NCBI GenBank assembly: GCA_017163975.1
Contig: JAFFSR010000278.1
Coordinates: 372,001-436,000, forward strand
Direction of reading: 5' to 3'
Source of the DNA: Anastatus disparis
Taxonomy: Eukaryota > Arthropoda > Insecta > Hymenoptera > Eupelmidae
DNA length: 64,000 nt
Below the pieces are notes generated by a model. That model was given only the letters and a program-made list of their open reading frames with translations, searched no databases and was not told the DNA's origin. Each line of letters opens with the position of its first letter. The first letter of the stretch is position 1. Of the stretch, positions 22,361-33,330 are shown in pieces. A program made the translations under genes and the position numbers.

Positions 22361-22889
22361 TTGAAAAATGTCTTTACATGATATTTATTTTCCATTCAAA
22401 GGAAAAAACAAAAACGAGGTAAATCATAATAGATGAATCATAATCGTAATAAATTTTTATTATCAGATAAATAGTATGTTTTTCAGGGTTGAGAATTAAC
22501 AATTTGAAGAATGAGAACTGAATGCTTTGTGATAATTTTTTATGATTTTCAGGTTAGGAGTATAAAAAGAAAATATATTTTAGGAAATCAGATAGAATAG
22601 AACACAGTTTTGGAATATAATGGACTATTATTCGATGATATATGCAAGTATAATAGAATACAAAATAATCAGCTAATAAGTATGAAGTAAATAAACTCTT
22701 ATCGATCGAATGTTTATTTTTTTAAATTTAGCATGTCTTTTTTTAATGTATCTACTCATGATTAGTAAGAATCATATTTAATTTTTATATTTTTTTTTTG
22801 GTTTTGGTACAAAAATTATGTTTGGCCAACGAACTTACAAGAAAAAATCTTAAAATATTTTAGGAGAGTGGCTGAATTGACTTCTAAAA
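22361..22889. other. Anonymous AT-rich interior of PalF
   Basis: No convincing frame or repeat was recognised. Confidence 0.4.
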
Positions 22890-23345
22890 CTTTAATGAAT
22901 ATTTATTTTGGGTAGTTAAAAAAATTATAAAGTAAAAAAATCATATGACCTAGAAAGAATATTTTAATCAATGTATAATGATAAATGGAAAAATACGTTC
23001 TTTTGATAATACTTTATTTTAGACAAATACTTTAAAAATTTTCAGCTTATAAGACTTAGTTTTTAGGCAATCAGATACATTAAAAAATTTTTTAAATCTA
23101 TGACCCTGAAATAATATTTTGATTCATGTATAATGGTCGAAAATGAAGGAATAAATTTTTCAAAATAGACTTTATTTTAACCAACATTTAAAAATTTTCA
23201 GCTGAGGGGACTTAGTTTTCACGCAGTCAGATACATTAACAAATAAATAATTGATGACCCCAAAAAAATGTTTCAATCAATGTAAAATGGTTTAAAATGC
23301 GAAAATAGATTTTTTTAAATTGAATTATTTTAAACCAAAATTTTT
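22890..23345. repeat. ~160-base tandem repeat in PalF
   Basis: About three diverged units. The marker words GACTTAGTTTTYANGCAGTC and ATGACCC, then AATCAATGTATAATGG, recur near 22930-22980, 23050-23130 and 23205-23290. The last unit merges with the right arm of PalF. Confidence 0.65.
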
Positions 23346-23458
23346 TCTTTGGTGAACTTAGTTTTTTTCTGCTGAAACGGCAGATAAGAAATCAGATGAG
23401 AAATCAGATAAGATCTCAGCTACGATTTTTGCACGGGATCTTAGATGAAAAATCAAGT

Positions 23459-23589
23459 CCCTGTCAAAAAAAACTACGTGGGATCCCACGTGGGTACCCA
23501 CGTAGTTTTTTTTTGACAGGGTATTATTTCCCACGTGTGCCCCCACGTGTGCCCCCACGTGGGTCCCCATGTAGTTTTTTTTGACAGGG
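23459..23589. mobile_element. MITE4: CCCTGTCAAAAAAAACTACG hairpin with CACGTG cluster
   Basis: The ends CCCTGTC and GACAGGG are inverted. It contains a perfect 63-base palindrome (around TGGGATCCCA and GGGTACCC) followed by a second half with CCCACGTGTGCC repeated. GT lies on both sides (23457-23458 and 23590-23591). The left arm of PalF, in reverse complement AATCAAGTGAAATC, is the empty site. At least five ACGTG cores lie within 100 bases. Confidence 0.8.
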
Positions 23590-23735
23590 GTGAGATCTTA
23601 TCTGATTTTTTTTCAGTAGGGTTTACATTTAAAAACTGTTTAAAGTGTCAGGATTGAGTTTAAGCCTGAAAAAAAAATTCAAATGTAGTCATAATTTTTT
23701 TTCTTATGATATTAATTAATAAAACTCCTCTTTAC

Positions 23736-24260
23736 CTTAAATATATATCAAATATAAGATTTTGATACATTATTAATTTTAAAAAACCTCATCCGATGTT
23801 TTAAATTCGTTTGAGTTGTCGAAAACTTGATTTTTGAAAATTCTGGTTCTTGCCGTAGACTTTCTCAGCCAATTCTCAACTAATTAAATTTAAAATTTCC
23901 AGAGATCTTAAGTATATATATCTTCATAAAATAACAGTTCTGGAATTTCGATAAGATAAGTTGAAGTAAATGTTAAATTACATTACTTATATAAAATTAA
24001 CAAAAATATGTATTCTCATCAACTTTTTAAACTAAACTTGAAAATTTTTTTTTTCAACTTAAACTGTTATTTTCTGAAGATACATAAACTAAAGATGTCT
24101 GGAAATTTCGAGGTAAATTGGTTGAACATTGGCTGAGAAAGTTTGTGGCAAGTACCAAAATTTAGAAAATCAAATTTTCGCCTACTCACAAGAATTTAAT
24201 GTATCGGGTGAGATTTTTAAAAATTATTTATGTATCAAAGTTTTATATTTAATATATGTA
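23736..24260. mobile_element. PalI: ~0.5 kb palindrome
   Basis: The left arm (GATTTTGATACATTATTAA, then CATCCGATGTTTTAAATTC and GACTTTCTCAGCCAAT) pairs with the right arm (ATTGGCTGAGAAAGTTTG, then TATCGGGTGAGATTTTT and TATGTATCAAAGTTTTAT). The axis is near 24000. Outer limits are uncertain. Confidence 0.75.
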
Positions 24261-25017
24261 TTTATGTTAACAATATATGCATACTGCTCCAGCCTACTCT
24301 GAATAATTCAAAATAATATTAAATATGTGATCATCATTTTCATAGTTTATTTAAAATATTATGTAAATTTTATAAGTATAGATCATTTAGAGCGAAATAT
24401 AATGTAACTTTGACAATAAATCCAATCTAATAGAATAATTGTAATTTTCAATCATCATATTTAACACATATTTTAGAGTGATATTAAAGAATATTATTTA
24501 TTCCCCGCATTCTTAATAAATGTCTTGCAAATTATAAGTGAAGTTTCTTCAAAATGTTTACTTTTTTATGGAAAATTTTAGTTCCATCTAGACAGATCAT
24601 AAATATGAATTCATAATCATAGATATAATCAAGGAAAATTTATCTATATTTCATATATTTCCCTATCTTTATAATTGACTATTAGAATTTAATATTAAAA
24701 AAAAATTACTTTTCAAGATTGTATTTTATAAAATGTTTGTTAAGAAGATACTAAAAAGAATATTTTTATAAAGTGTCATGATAATTTTTTAAATGAGGTC
24801 ATTAGATATATTTAAAAAATTAATATATTTCTCTTAATGAAAATATTATTGCTTCAATAAAATTATTATTAATACATTCAATTCTTAACAATTCTTACAT
24901 AAATGACAATTCATATAAATACGAACACACGTACATATGTATATGTAATTAAGTTTAATTAATAAAAGTAGTTTATTCTCTAAATGATAACTAAATAAAA
25001 CTTTTATTTAATAAATC
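24261..25017. other. Anonymous AT-rich DNA
   Basis: AT-rich throughout; only a short ACACACGTACATATGTATATG-like stretch stands out. No gene or clear repeat was recognised. Confidence 0.5.
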
Positions 25018-25510
25018 ACTAGCAAAATTCACCTTGCTCCTAACGTCACTCGGTTGCATTTTCAGAGGTAGTATGGTTTATGCACATAAGAATTGTACAC
25101 ATTAACATTATGCACAGAAAAATAAAAACAAAATTTTATACACAGTACATATTTAATCATGCACAAGATTAAAAAAAAATCTATTATTTAAAATATATAT
25201 TTTTTGTACACAATTTTTTGTGCACATCGTTTTCGGTGCATAACGTTAATGCGTACAATTGTTTAGCTTGAAAACCTCACATAAATTCTAGGTGCACAAA
25301 AAATTATGTACAAAAAATATATTTTAAATAATAGATTTTTTTTTAAATTTTGTGCATGATTAAATATGTACTGTGTATAAAATTTTGTTTTTATTTTTCT
25401 GTGCATAATGTTAATGTGTACAATTCTTATGTGCATAAACCATACTACCTCCATTTTCATATATTATATTATTATATATAAATTTGCTAATTTTCTGGAC
25501 AATAGTATTT
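25018..25510 (-). repeat. Repeat R3 copy d, inverted and split by PalJ
   Basis: On the minus strand it begins inside R3 and ends with GACGTTAGGAGCAAGG ... GCTAGT (ACTAGC at 25018-25023 on the plus strand). PalJ interrupts it within ATTTTCA. The part beyond about 25500 no longer matches the other copies clearly. Confidence 0.65.
25065..25451. mobile_element. PalJ: 387-base near-perfect palindrome with 8-base duplication
   Basis: The ends GAGGTAGTATGGTTTATGCA and its complement match almost base for base through the whole arm (CATAAGAATTGTACACATT, then TTATACACAGTACATATTT). CATTTTCA lies on both sides (25057-25064 and 25452-25459). R3 elsewhere has a single (A/C)ATTTTCATAT at this point. An 8-base duplication is typical of hAT or P-type transposases. 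Confidence 0.9.
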
Positions 25511-25856
25511 CAATATAAAACATGTATTTAATTTTTTTCGAACTTTAAAAATTGAAATCATAAATATGTTGTTCGTTGTACTAAATTTAACAATCATTTG
25601 TTTATCATTAATAAAATGATACGATCTATATGTATATAAAATAAGTTTCCTTTTATCGAATCATATTGTATGTATAAATATCAAATATGACATTAAATTT
25701 ATTTTACATTAATTTTTAAAAATTTATATTTCCATCGATGAGGATCTGCAAAATTATAGGTAAATGTATGAATATGAAAAAAAAAATTAAAGTGAACTAT
25801 GAGTGTTTCAGGAAACATAAATAAAACCATTAATTGAATATATATTTTTTATCCCA
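25511..25856. other. Anonymous AT-rich DNA
   Basis: No gene, palindrome or tandem repeat was recognised. Confidence 0.45.
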
Positions 25857-25906
25857 AACACACGCACACACGCACGCACGCACACACGCACGCACGCACA
25901 CACACA
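25857..25906. repeat. (CACACG)n simple repeat
   Basis: Alternating purine-pyrimidine CA/CG repeat just upstream of HelD; such tracts can adopt Z-DNA. Confidence 0.95.
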
Positions 25907-25919
25907 TTAATAATATTTT

Positions 25920-26760
25920 AACTAATAATATATTCCAATTATGTAACTTTAATTTACCTACTTTAGAATACTATATTGAAAATAACGAAATTAAATACAG
26001 TTCAGTAAATAATGTTAATAATATTTGGTCAATTAGTAATAGTCTAGCAAATGCTCAAACTTCTATTTTTAATACAGTAATAAATTCATTAATTACAAAC
26101 TGCACTGGAAAGTATATATAGACGGTCCAACAAATGCTCAAACTTCTATTTTTAATACAGTAATGAATTCATTAATTACAAACTGCACTGGAAAGTATAT
26201 ATGGACGGTCCAGGTAGTAGTGGTAAAAGCTTCTTATAAAATACAATTGTAACTTATCTAGAACTTCATGGAATCAACTATTTAGTTGTATCATGGACAA
26301 GCATAGCAGCTAATTTATTAGAAGACGGTGTGACAGTACATACAGCATTTAAATAACCGTTGAACATATGTGCAGACATAATATGTAATATTAGTGCACA
26401 CAGCGAAATAGGTAAAAAAAATGATAAATGTATCAATCGTTATCTGGGATGAAATCACAATGATATCAAAATACGCTTTTGAAGCCGTCGATCGCATGTT
26501 TAAAGATGTATGTGATAATAATTACTTGTTTAGAGGAAAAACATCTATTATATCAGGTGATTCAAAACAAACATTATCAATAGTAAAAAATGTAAATAGA
26601 ACACAGATCGTAGAAAATTGTGTCAAAAAAGCTATCTATAGGAACATTTTCAATGTATGTCTTTGGAAGAAAATAAACGATTATTGGAATCAGATAATAA
26701 ATTAAAATATTGGTTACAAAATATAGGAAATAGTAGTTTTAATTCAAAATATGATAAAGG
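25920..26760 (+). pseudogene. Helitron HelD: helicase fragment with 83-base internal duplication
   Basis: Plus-strand scrap of a Pif1-like Helitron helicase, divergent from HelA and HelB and so probably another family. It contains NFNLPTLEYYIENNEI (compare the NLPNMSTFIEEDNN region of HelA), a Walker A loop GPGSSGKSF at about 26208-26235, then IVIWDEITMISKYAFEAVDR, and GGKT-like RGKTSIISGDSKQTLSIV. An 83-base segment (26048-26130) is repeated at 26131-26213 just before Walker A, putting two copies of the pre-Walker stretch in tandem; the first reads into a stop. Other stops and frame changes occur, and the C-terminal motifs are absent. A purine-rich simple repeat follows. Confidence 0.82.
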
Positions 26761-26786
26761 GAAGTAAAATTATACAAATTCCAAAA

Positions 26787-27030
26787 GAAACAACAAAGAC
26801 GGAGAGAGAGAGACGGAGAGGCGGAGGGATGAAGGGATGGAGACCGAGAATGAGACAGACGGAGACGGAGAAATTGAGACAGAGAAACGGAGACGGAGAA
26901 ACGGAGATAGATAGGCGGAAACGGCGACAGATGGACGGAAACAGACACGGAAAAACGGAGACGGATAGACGGAAACAAAGAGACGGAGACTGAGAGACAG
27001 AGACAGAGGGACGGAGAAACGGATATCGTG
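26787..27030. repeat. GGAGAC purine-rich simple repeat
   Basis: Strand-asymmetric purine tract of GGAGAC, GAGAGA and GACGGA units over about 240 bases. Open frames on both strands here (Arg/Glu-rich or Ser/Pro-rich) are produced by the repeat. Confidence 0.9.
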
Positions 27031-27061
27031 TATGTGTGTATGTATACATGAGTAAGTGTAT

Positions 27062-27850
27062 GAGTGATTCTACTAAACCATTAACTTCTTAGGGAACTCT
27101 AGAGTGCTGAGTTAGAAATACTATAGCTCAGCTTCTTGCAGAGGCACACGAACATAACACGACTCAAATTAATGGTTTTAAAGCCAAGAAATATATCCTG
27201 GTATTTTCATGAGAGCACATAAAAAGTTATTATGAAGATTTTGTAAAATTATCAAAACGAGGGGCCATTTCACGTGATAAATCATATAAAAATGTATAAT
27301 TTTCGAAAATTTATGGAAATATTTAATTTAATATATTGGATCATCAAAAAAAATCATAAGAAATTATTTTTTTACTTCATTACGAAGAATTTGAGCCGGG
27401 ATAAACTTATGTGCTTGATGAAAACATTAACCTATCTTAAATTTTACCAAAAATGAACTACATATCTTCTGCACGCTGCTACTCAACTTTTTGAGCAGGC
27501 ACACAAGTTTAACTCTGCTCAAATTCTTTGTAATGAAGTCAAAAAATAATTTCTTATGATTTTTTTGATTATCAAATATATTAAATTAAATATTTCCATG
27601 AATCTTCAAAAATTATACATTTTTATATGATTTATCACGTGAAATGGCCCCTCGTTTTGATAATTTTACAAAATCTTCATAATAACTTTTTATGTGCTCT
27701 CATGAAAATACCAGGATATATTTCTTGGCTTTAAAACCATTAATTTGAGTCGTGTTATGTTCGTGTGCCTCTTTAAGAAGCTGAGCTATAGAGTTTCTAA
27801 TTCAGCACTCTAGAGTTCCCTAAGAAGTTAAGGGTTTGGTAGAATCACTC
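27062..27850. mobile_element. PalO: 789-base near-perfect palindrome
   Basis: The left end GAGTGATTCTACTAAACC pairs with the right end GGTTTGGTAGAATCACTC. The arms are nearly identical for about 250 bases (GGAACTCTAGAGTGCTGA, then ATATCCTGGTATTTTCATG). The axis is near 27450. It is bordered by TG-rich sequence on both sides. The 60-codon frame inside is not supported by any motif. Confidence 0.88.
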
Positions 27851-28075
27851 CTATGTGTATGGATATGTGTATATGTGTGTATGTGTATGTGTGTATGTGT
27901 ATGTGTGTCTGTGTATGTGTGTATGCGTATGTGTGTATGTGTATGTGTGTATGTGTATGTATATGAATGTGTCTACGTGTATGTTAAAGATGCACGTGGG
28001 TATGAGGATGTATGTATGCGTATGTGTGTACTTGTATGTTAAAGATGCACGTGTGTATGTGTATTTATGTATGTG
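27851..28075. repeat. (TGTATG)n repeat
   Basis: Alternating TG/TATG repeat of about 220 bases directly after PalO. Cys/Val/Tyr-rich frames on both strands are repeat artefacts. Confidence 0.95.
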
Positions 28076-29190
28076 ACAATAATGCAAAAGATTTTCACGT
28101 ACAAAAAATAAAAGTCTTAATTCTTCACTTTAATATAATAGTAGTAATCTTATACAATAATAAGAATAGAAATTTATTTAAGTGTTTATTAAATGAAATG
28201 ATTATTCATTAAATATATTATTCTTACATATATATTACACAAATAATAGTTACAATAGATGATAGTTAAATAAAAATTTGTATTCTAATAATCATAGCGT
28301 TGAAATTTATTTTGATGAAAATGTTATTTGATTGACATTCTCAGTTATGTTTTAATACAAATAAAAATATATTTAAAAAGTTACTTGTCATCAATAAAAA
28401 ATATTTAAATTGTTTAAATAATGATTCTTTATTAATACGGAGAACTCATTCATAAATTATAATATCAATGATCTGGAAACAAAAAAAAACAAATATGAGA
28501 TTGAATATAATATAAGTTTACTTGTGATACGTACACTTCGTAATATTTATGTTTCATAAAGAATTTACATTTTATGCAAATAGAAAATTGTTAGGTAATT
28601 GCAAAAAACGGATTTATTATTTTAAAATATTCAAATTCTAAAATAACAAAAATATTTTATTTTAATCTCATGATTGTGTATTTAAATTCAATATTTTGTA
28701 TGTATAAAATACATATGTGAAGATATTATAATTAGAAATAAACATGGAATTTGTTTTTAAGCATGTTTCAAGTAGAAAGGTTATTTTTAATTTGATCGTT
28801 TGAATTCATAATCATATATTAAGGTCAAGAATTTAAACATAAGAGCCGTTCCTTAATGATATTTACTTTTATTTCAAATATTAAACTACATATATTTGTT
28901 CTTTATTGAAAATCGGTGAAGTTAATTATATACATGAAATCGAACAGAACTACACGACATTCCATTTATGACATATTTAAACTTAGCCTTATATTATATG
29001 TGTAATAAACTTAAGCTTTTCTTTAATATTTGTTTACGTGTACAATAACGTATATTTAAATTTAATATTCAAAAGTTAGTTTACTCTTCAGTGAATTTTA
29101 AATATTATTGTAATTAAAATATTTACCACCTTTTTTTACGAATCTCCGGTTCTTTGGATTCGTGCATTTTTTTGTATGTGTTTCAAGCAT
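28076..29190. other. Anonymous AT-rich DNA
   Basis: About 1.1 kb without recognised genes, tandem repeats or long palindromes. Confidence 0.5.
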
Positions 29191-29192
29191 AT

Positions 29193-29404
29193 ATACATGG
29201 AGGCAGCATGTAATATGGAAAACTGATGGTCATTTTAACGATGATGTTAGAGAGAAAGAAAATAACTACTCATATACTGTCTCTCTGGTGCAGCGCTTAC
29301 GGGAGCGTTACACGAGAGAGATAGGATGTAAGTTAATATTCTCTTTCTCTCTACCTAAAATTGCCACCACTTTTTAAAACAGCATGCTTCCTCCATAGTA
29401 TATA
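29193..29404. mobile_element. MITE8: TA-flanked, TGGAGGMAGCATG ends
   Basis: The left end ACATGGAGGCAGCATG and, in reverse complement, the right end ACTATGGAGGAAGCATG lie in TATATA contexts. The interior is GC-richer and holds a short hairpin GCGCTTACGGGAGCG. Exact edges are uncertain by a few bases. Confidence 0.75.
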
Positions 29405-30012
29405 CGCTCTAAGGGTATTTGTAATTTTTCTTTGACCCCCTCCATCTTCAGCTACCCTTCTTAATTTTCTTTTCCCTTTAAAGTATAAACTTCAATTATG
29501 ATATATTATTAGAGTCTATACTTGAAAAAATTTTTTCCAATTTGTTTTCCAAATTACCAAACTTAATATTGATTTTATCATGAAAACACTAGACTGAAAT
29601 ATTGTTTATTTTTTTAAGACGTACAAACTTTATTCTTAAAGCTTTTTGCTAAAATTAATATTTAAAAAAATATGTTTGAACAATCTTTTTTTGCAATAAT
29701 TATTGTTAAATAAATAATTTTTTTAAAACAAATACAACAGTTGTTATTATTTTCACGCGCTACCCCGATTTAAAAAAAAACGTCAAAATTGGTCCGTAAT
29801 TAACGGAGATATAAGGAATTTTTAATCGGAACATGATTTATAACTCGCCAGATCAATTTTCTTGCAAGGCAGGAAAAACTACTCTGTTTAACTAGTAGCA
29901 ATCTTGATTACTTAAATATTAATTTTTACATTGCAAAATGTTTATTTCATCTCCGATATAATGGAATCATAAACTTCAAGTATTATTCTAGCTGTGATAA
30001 AAATTTCAGTCC
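29405..30012. other. Anonymous AT-rich DNA
   Basis: No gene recognised. A modest GC patch (CACGCGCTACCCCGATT) lies near 29755. Confidence 0.45.
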
Positions 30013-30016
30013 TTAA

Positions 30017-30398
30017 GAGGAGGTCACGTATCTCTGTCCTTTTCTAATCAAAGAAATGATTTTTTTACAAAAACTAATAACTTTAGCAAAAAATGAAGAG
30101 GAAGCCGCATTTGGTATAAAAAAAAGCAATATTTTCTTTGATAAGAAAAAATTAATTTTATTGCTTTGTTCTCCAGAAAACCTGGAAAAACCAAATTGTT
30201 CACCCTAACCTCTATGATTTAAGTTTTTCAAGGTTTTCTTGAAAATAAAGCAATAAAATTAATTCTTTCTTATCAAAGAAAATATTGCTTTTTTTTATTA
30301 CGAGATGCGGCTTCCTCTTCAATATTTGCTAAAGTTATTAGTTTCTGTAAAAAACTCAATTCTTTGATTAGAAAAGGACAGAGATACGTGACCTCCTC
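30017..30398. mobile_element. PalC copy 1: TTAA-flanked palindrome
   Basis: GAGGAGGTCACGTATCTC at the left end is mirrored at the right end, and TTAA lies on both sides (30013-30016 and 30399-30402). The arms include TCCTTTTCTAATCAAAG and GATGCGGCTTCCTCTTC. It matches copies at 49046-49433 and 60337-60713. Confidence 0.9.
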
Positions 30399-30573
30399 TT
30401 AATATTTATAAATAAACAATTGGCGAATTAAAAAAAAAAAAAATTATCTCGGCTCCTAATTGAGCTAGAGCATTCTTTTTTTTTTAAATTTGCGTAAAAT
30501 TGCCAGTAATAAGAATATCAAATCCCTATATTGATATTTTCATTAGTTGTAAAAATATTTAAAAAACCATTAA

Positions 30574-30958
30574 GAGCAGGCCGGATTCGCTATCTTTGTC
30601 TAATTGAAATTTTTGTTATTTACTCAAGTATGAATCGGTGTATCTGCAAATTAAAGGTTAAGCGCAATAGATATTATTATTACAAATATTTATGCACAAG
30701 AAGAAAAAAATCTACCAATTTGTTTTTGAAAAAAGTAAGGAACGCAAAAATATTATAAACATAAACTTTTACTTCGGTGTTCCTTACTTTTCTCAAAAAC
30801 AAAGCGGTAGAATTTTTTTTTCTTGTGCATAGATGTTCATAATAATAATATCTATTGCGCTCAACCTTTACTTTGAAGATACACCGATTAATACTTGAGT
30901 AAATAACAAACAACTCAATTGTTACTCGGTCGGTATCAGGATCTACTCCGGCCTGCCG
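30574..30958. mobile_element. PalN: TTAA-flanked palindrome
   Basis: The ends GAGCAGGCCGGATTC and CTCCGGCCTGCCG are inverted, with TTAA on both sides (30570-30573 and 30959-30962). The arms pair through AATCGGTGTATCTGCAAA and TTGCTTTTGTGCATAAATA-like words; the axis is near 30765. Open frames on each strand are mirror images and reflect the palindrome. Confidence 0.87.
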
Positions 30959-30962
30959 TTAA

Positions 30963-32611
30963 GAAAAAAATTTACTTTTTTTTGCCATATTCAGGTTGAA
31001 AATAATAAAATAGACGCGATTTCACATCAAATTCATCAAATTTACGTTAATATCTAAATTTTATATGATTATCGTAAAGTCTCTACGATGACGTTTTCGG
31101 GTGAATTTTTTAATGTACATTTGACCTCTTTTTAATAAACAAATAGAATATCTCCTAAAATAATTAATATTTTTTGATGAAATTTTTATGGTAACTTAAG
31201 GATAATAAGAGGCACATTTTTGTTGAATTACAAACATGTACATCCTTTTTTCATCAAATGACAAATATTTTAAAATTTTGCGATTTTCGATTTTTGTTTA
31301 TGATTATTTATAAAATTTATTAACCGATTTCCATCAATGACGTCTCAAATTATTCGTCTATGAAATACCTATAAATAGTATAATTTTCATATACTAAATC
31401 GCAAACGATTTCAAGCTACCTCAAAAAAACAGTGATTTTTACGAATTTTGCACCTTAAATCATTGTTTACTAATTCCTGACGGCTCAAATTTTTAGGGTA
31501 ATTCCAGAGTCTCATTTCTAATCATCCAACAAAGCCATTTTTGGTGGTCTGCACCTGTTTCTAATTACATTATGCATTTCGACTAATTCTACTAGACTAT
31601 AATGTTAAAGCCTTTTTTTAAAGATATAAAAGATTTTTCTTATAGTTGATTGTATTAAATTAGTTTAAATTTTTGACAAAATATTTTTTATTTTTAAGAT
31701 AGTGTAAAAGTTTTTTTTTTAAAGCTAGCTTGCCGTAATTTTACCTTTTTAAAGGTTTTTTTGTGGAGAGATATCACAGTTTTTTCAAAGTCGAAAGTTT
31801 TTACCTCAATAAATTTATTAACTTTACCGATAATCTGATACTTTAATATAATAACACTAATTTTATAGCTAATTGTATCAACCTAATTTGTATATATTTA
31901 TTATTATTATAAAATATTTGTTTTAGAAAAAATTTTAATCTTTTTTTCTTCAACACTTTCAAATTAATCAACTATTATAAAACTTATTTTGTCTAAATAT
32001 CATATGAAAAACTAATTAATGAATTAAAAATGTTTTAAAATATGCAAATATTACTTTTTCGTTTGTTGTTGTTTTCATTTTTAAATACCAAATCGGTATT
32101 ACCGACTTTTGAATTTTGTCGCTTTCAACTGTTTAATTTTATGTACGAGACGTTTTACTGCGCACGCGCGAACTGATCACATGAACGCCCGTGATCATAT
32201 AACGAGACACTAAATTCTTATATTGCTTATTTACGCGATGTTTTTATACATTTAGCATGTTCTGAAAGCATTCACCTTAATACATGCGTTCATTATTAAT
32301 AGATATAACTCGTATTCTCTTTCTTTTTCTCACTCTATACTCTCTTTTTATCTCTCACTTATTAGCTATCACACAACTCGTATTTTGTCTCTTTCTCTCA
32401 CATCACACGAAAAACTCCATCGTTCTCTAACATCCGCTGGAAATCTGAAACAACCCGATATAGAAAAGAAAAAATCGACAGACTAACCTGTAATAATATA
32501 AAAAAATCATGAAAATTCAACTTTTGGCCATGTTTTTTTGTTGTCAGATAAAACATTAGATCATTTTATGTATACTTGTAATCAAATAATATGTAAATAT
32601 TGAAACATAAT
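30963..32611. other. Anonymous AT-rich DNA
   Basis: About 1.6 kb without a recognised gene. Only a CT-rich patch near 32320-32410 and a short GATCAC/GTGATC hairpin near 32174-32197 stand out. Confidence 0.5.
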
Positions 32612-33330
32612 CATTTACCAGAGATTAGTAGAGATCGCCGATGAGCATAGGCGAGAGCGTGCCCGTTAAAATTCAATGTAAACTACTGCCGCCACATGGA
32701 CAAATGCCCGAACTATACGCGCAAAGCCCCTCCACGTCTACACGCGCGTAGAGAAGCAAGCGAGAGGGGAGAAGACAAACACACGAAACACGCGGCTTCC
32801 AGTGGCGTAGGTATAACTTACGGCAAACCCGCTTTAGCTTGTTTTCGCCGCGATACTTTATAGCTTTATTTCAATGCGATTAACCGTCCCGAAAATTTGT
32901 TGATTTATTTTCATTTAAAACAGATACATATTTTATAATAAAAATCATTAAGGTAATCAAACAAATAAATAATAATAAATAAAATCTTTTGGGGGGCGAT
33001 GAACATATGTAACTTTTTACTCTTTTGAACTAATGTATGCGGTGGCTGTGGTCACTAAGTTTTTACGCACCTTGCCGTTATTCTAATTTTGCCAAGTTCA
33101 AACCCGATGTTCCTCCTATTTTTTTTTTTTTTATGTTTTATTTTTGAATATTATATATTTTTATAATCAATTTTTATGGCGGAAAAAATAAAATTTAAAA
33201 TTTATTTAAGACCTTAAATTCTATTTTATTTCAAAAATATAAAAAAATATATTTACAGATAGGGATAGAAAAAAATTTTATTGTCAATATTACATGGATA
33301 TATAACTTATATCAATATGAAATAAAAACG

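Larger units (their letters stand above)
19862..23621. mobile_element. PalF: 3.8 kb inverted-repeat element, CCCTACTGAAAAAA ends
   Basis: The left end CCCTACTGAAAAAAG and the right end TTTTTCAGTAGGG are inverted. Arms of about 290-390 bases pair through ATCAGATGAGA-type words, CAGCTGAGATTTCATCTG and GGGGTCATCAA. The interior holds PalL with PalK inside it, an inverted partial SatE, a tandem ~160-base repeat (22890-23345) and, in the right arm, MITE4. The flanks differ (AAAAGGCT and TTTACATT), so no target duplication is seen. Confidence 0.8.

Noticed and set aside
26739..27049. Ser/Pro/Leu-rich and Arg/Glu-rich frames
   Set aside because: Produced by the GGAGAC purine repeat on both strands.
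27836..28087. Cys/Val/Tyr-rich and Thr/His/Tyr-rich frames
   Set aside because: Produced by the TGTATG repeat.
30531..30913. Two overlapping frames with similar translations (RNRYYYY)
   Set aside because: They are the two mirror arms of palindrome PalN, not duplicated genes.
32174..32197. GATCAC/GTGATC inverted hexamers
   Set aside because: Six-base arms are expected by chance in DNA of this length.
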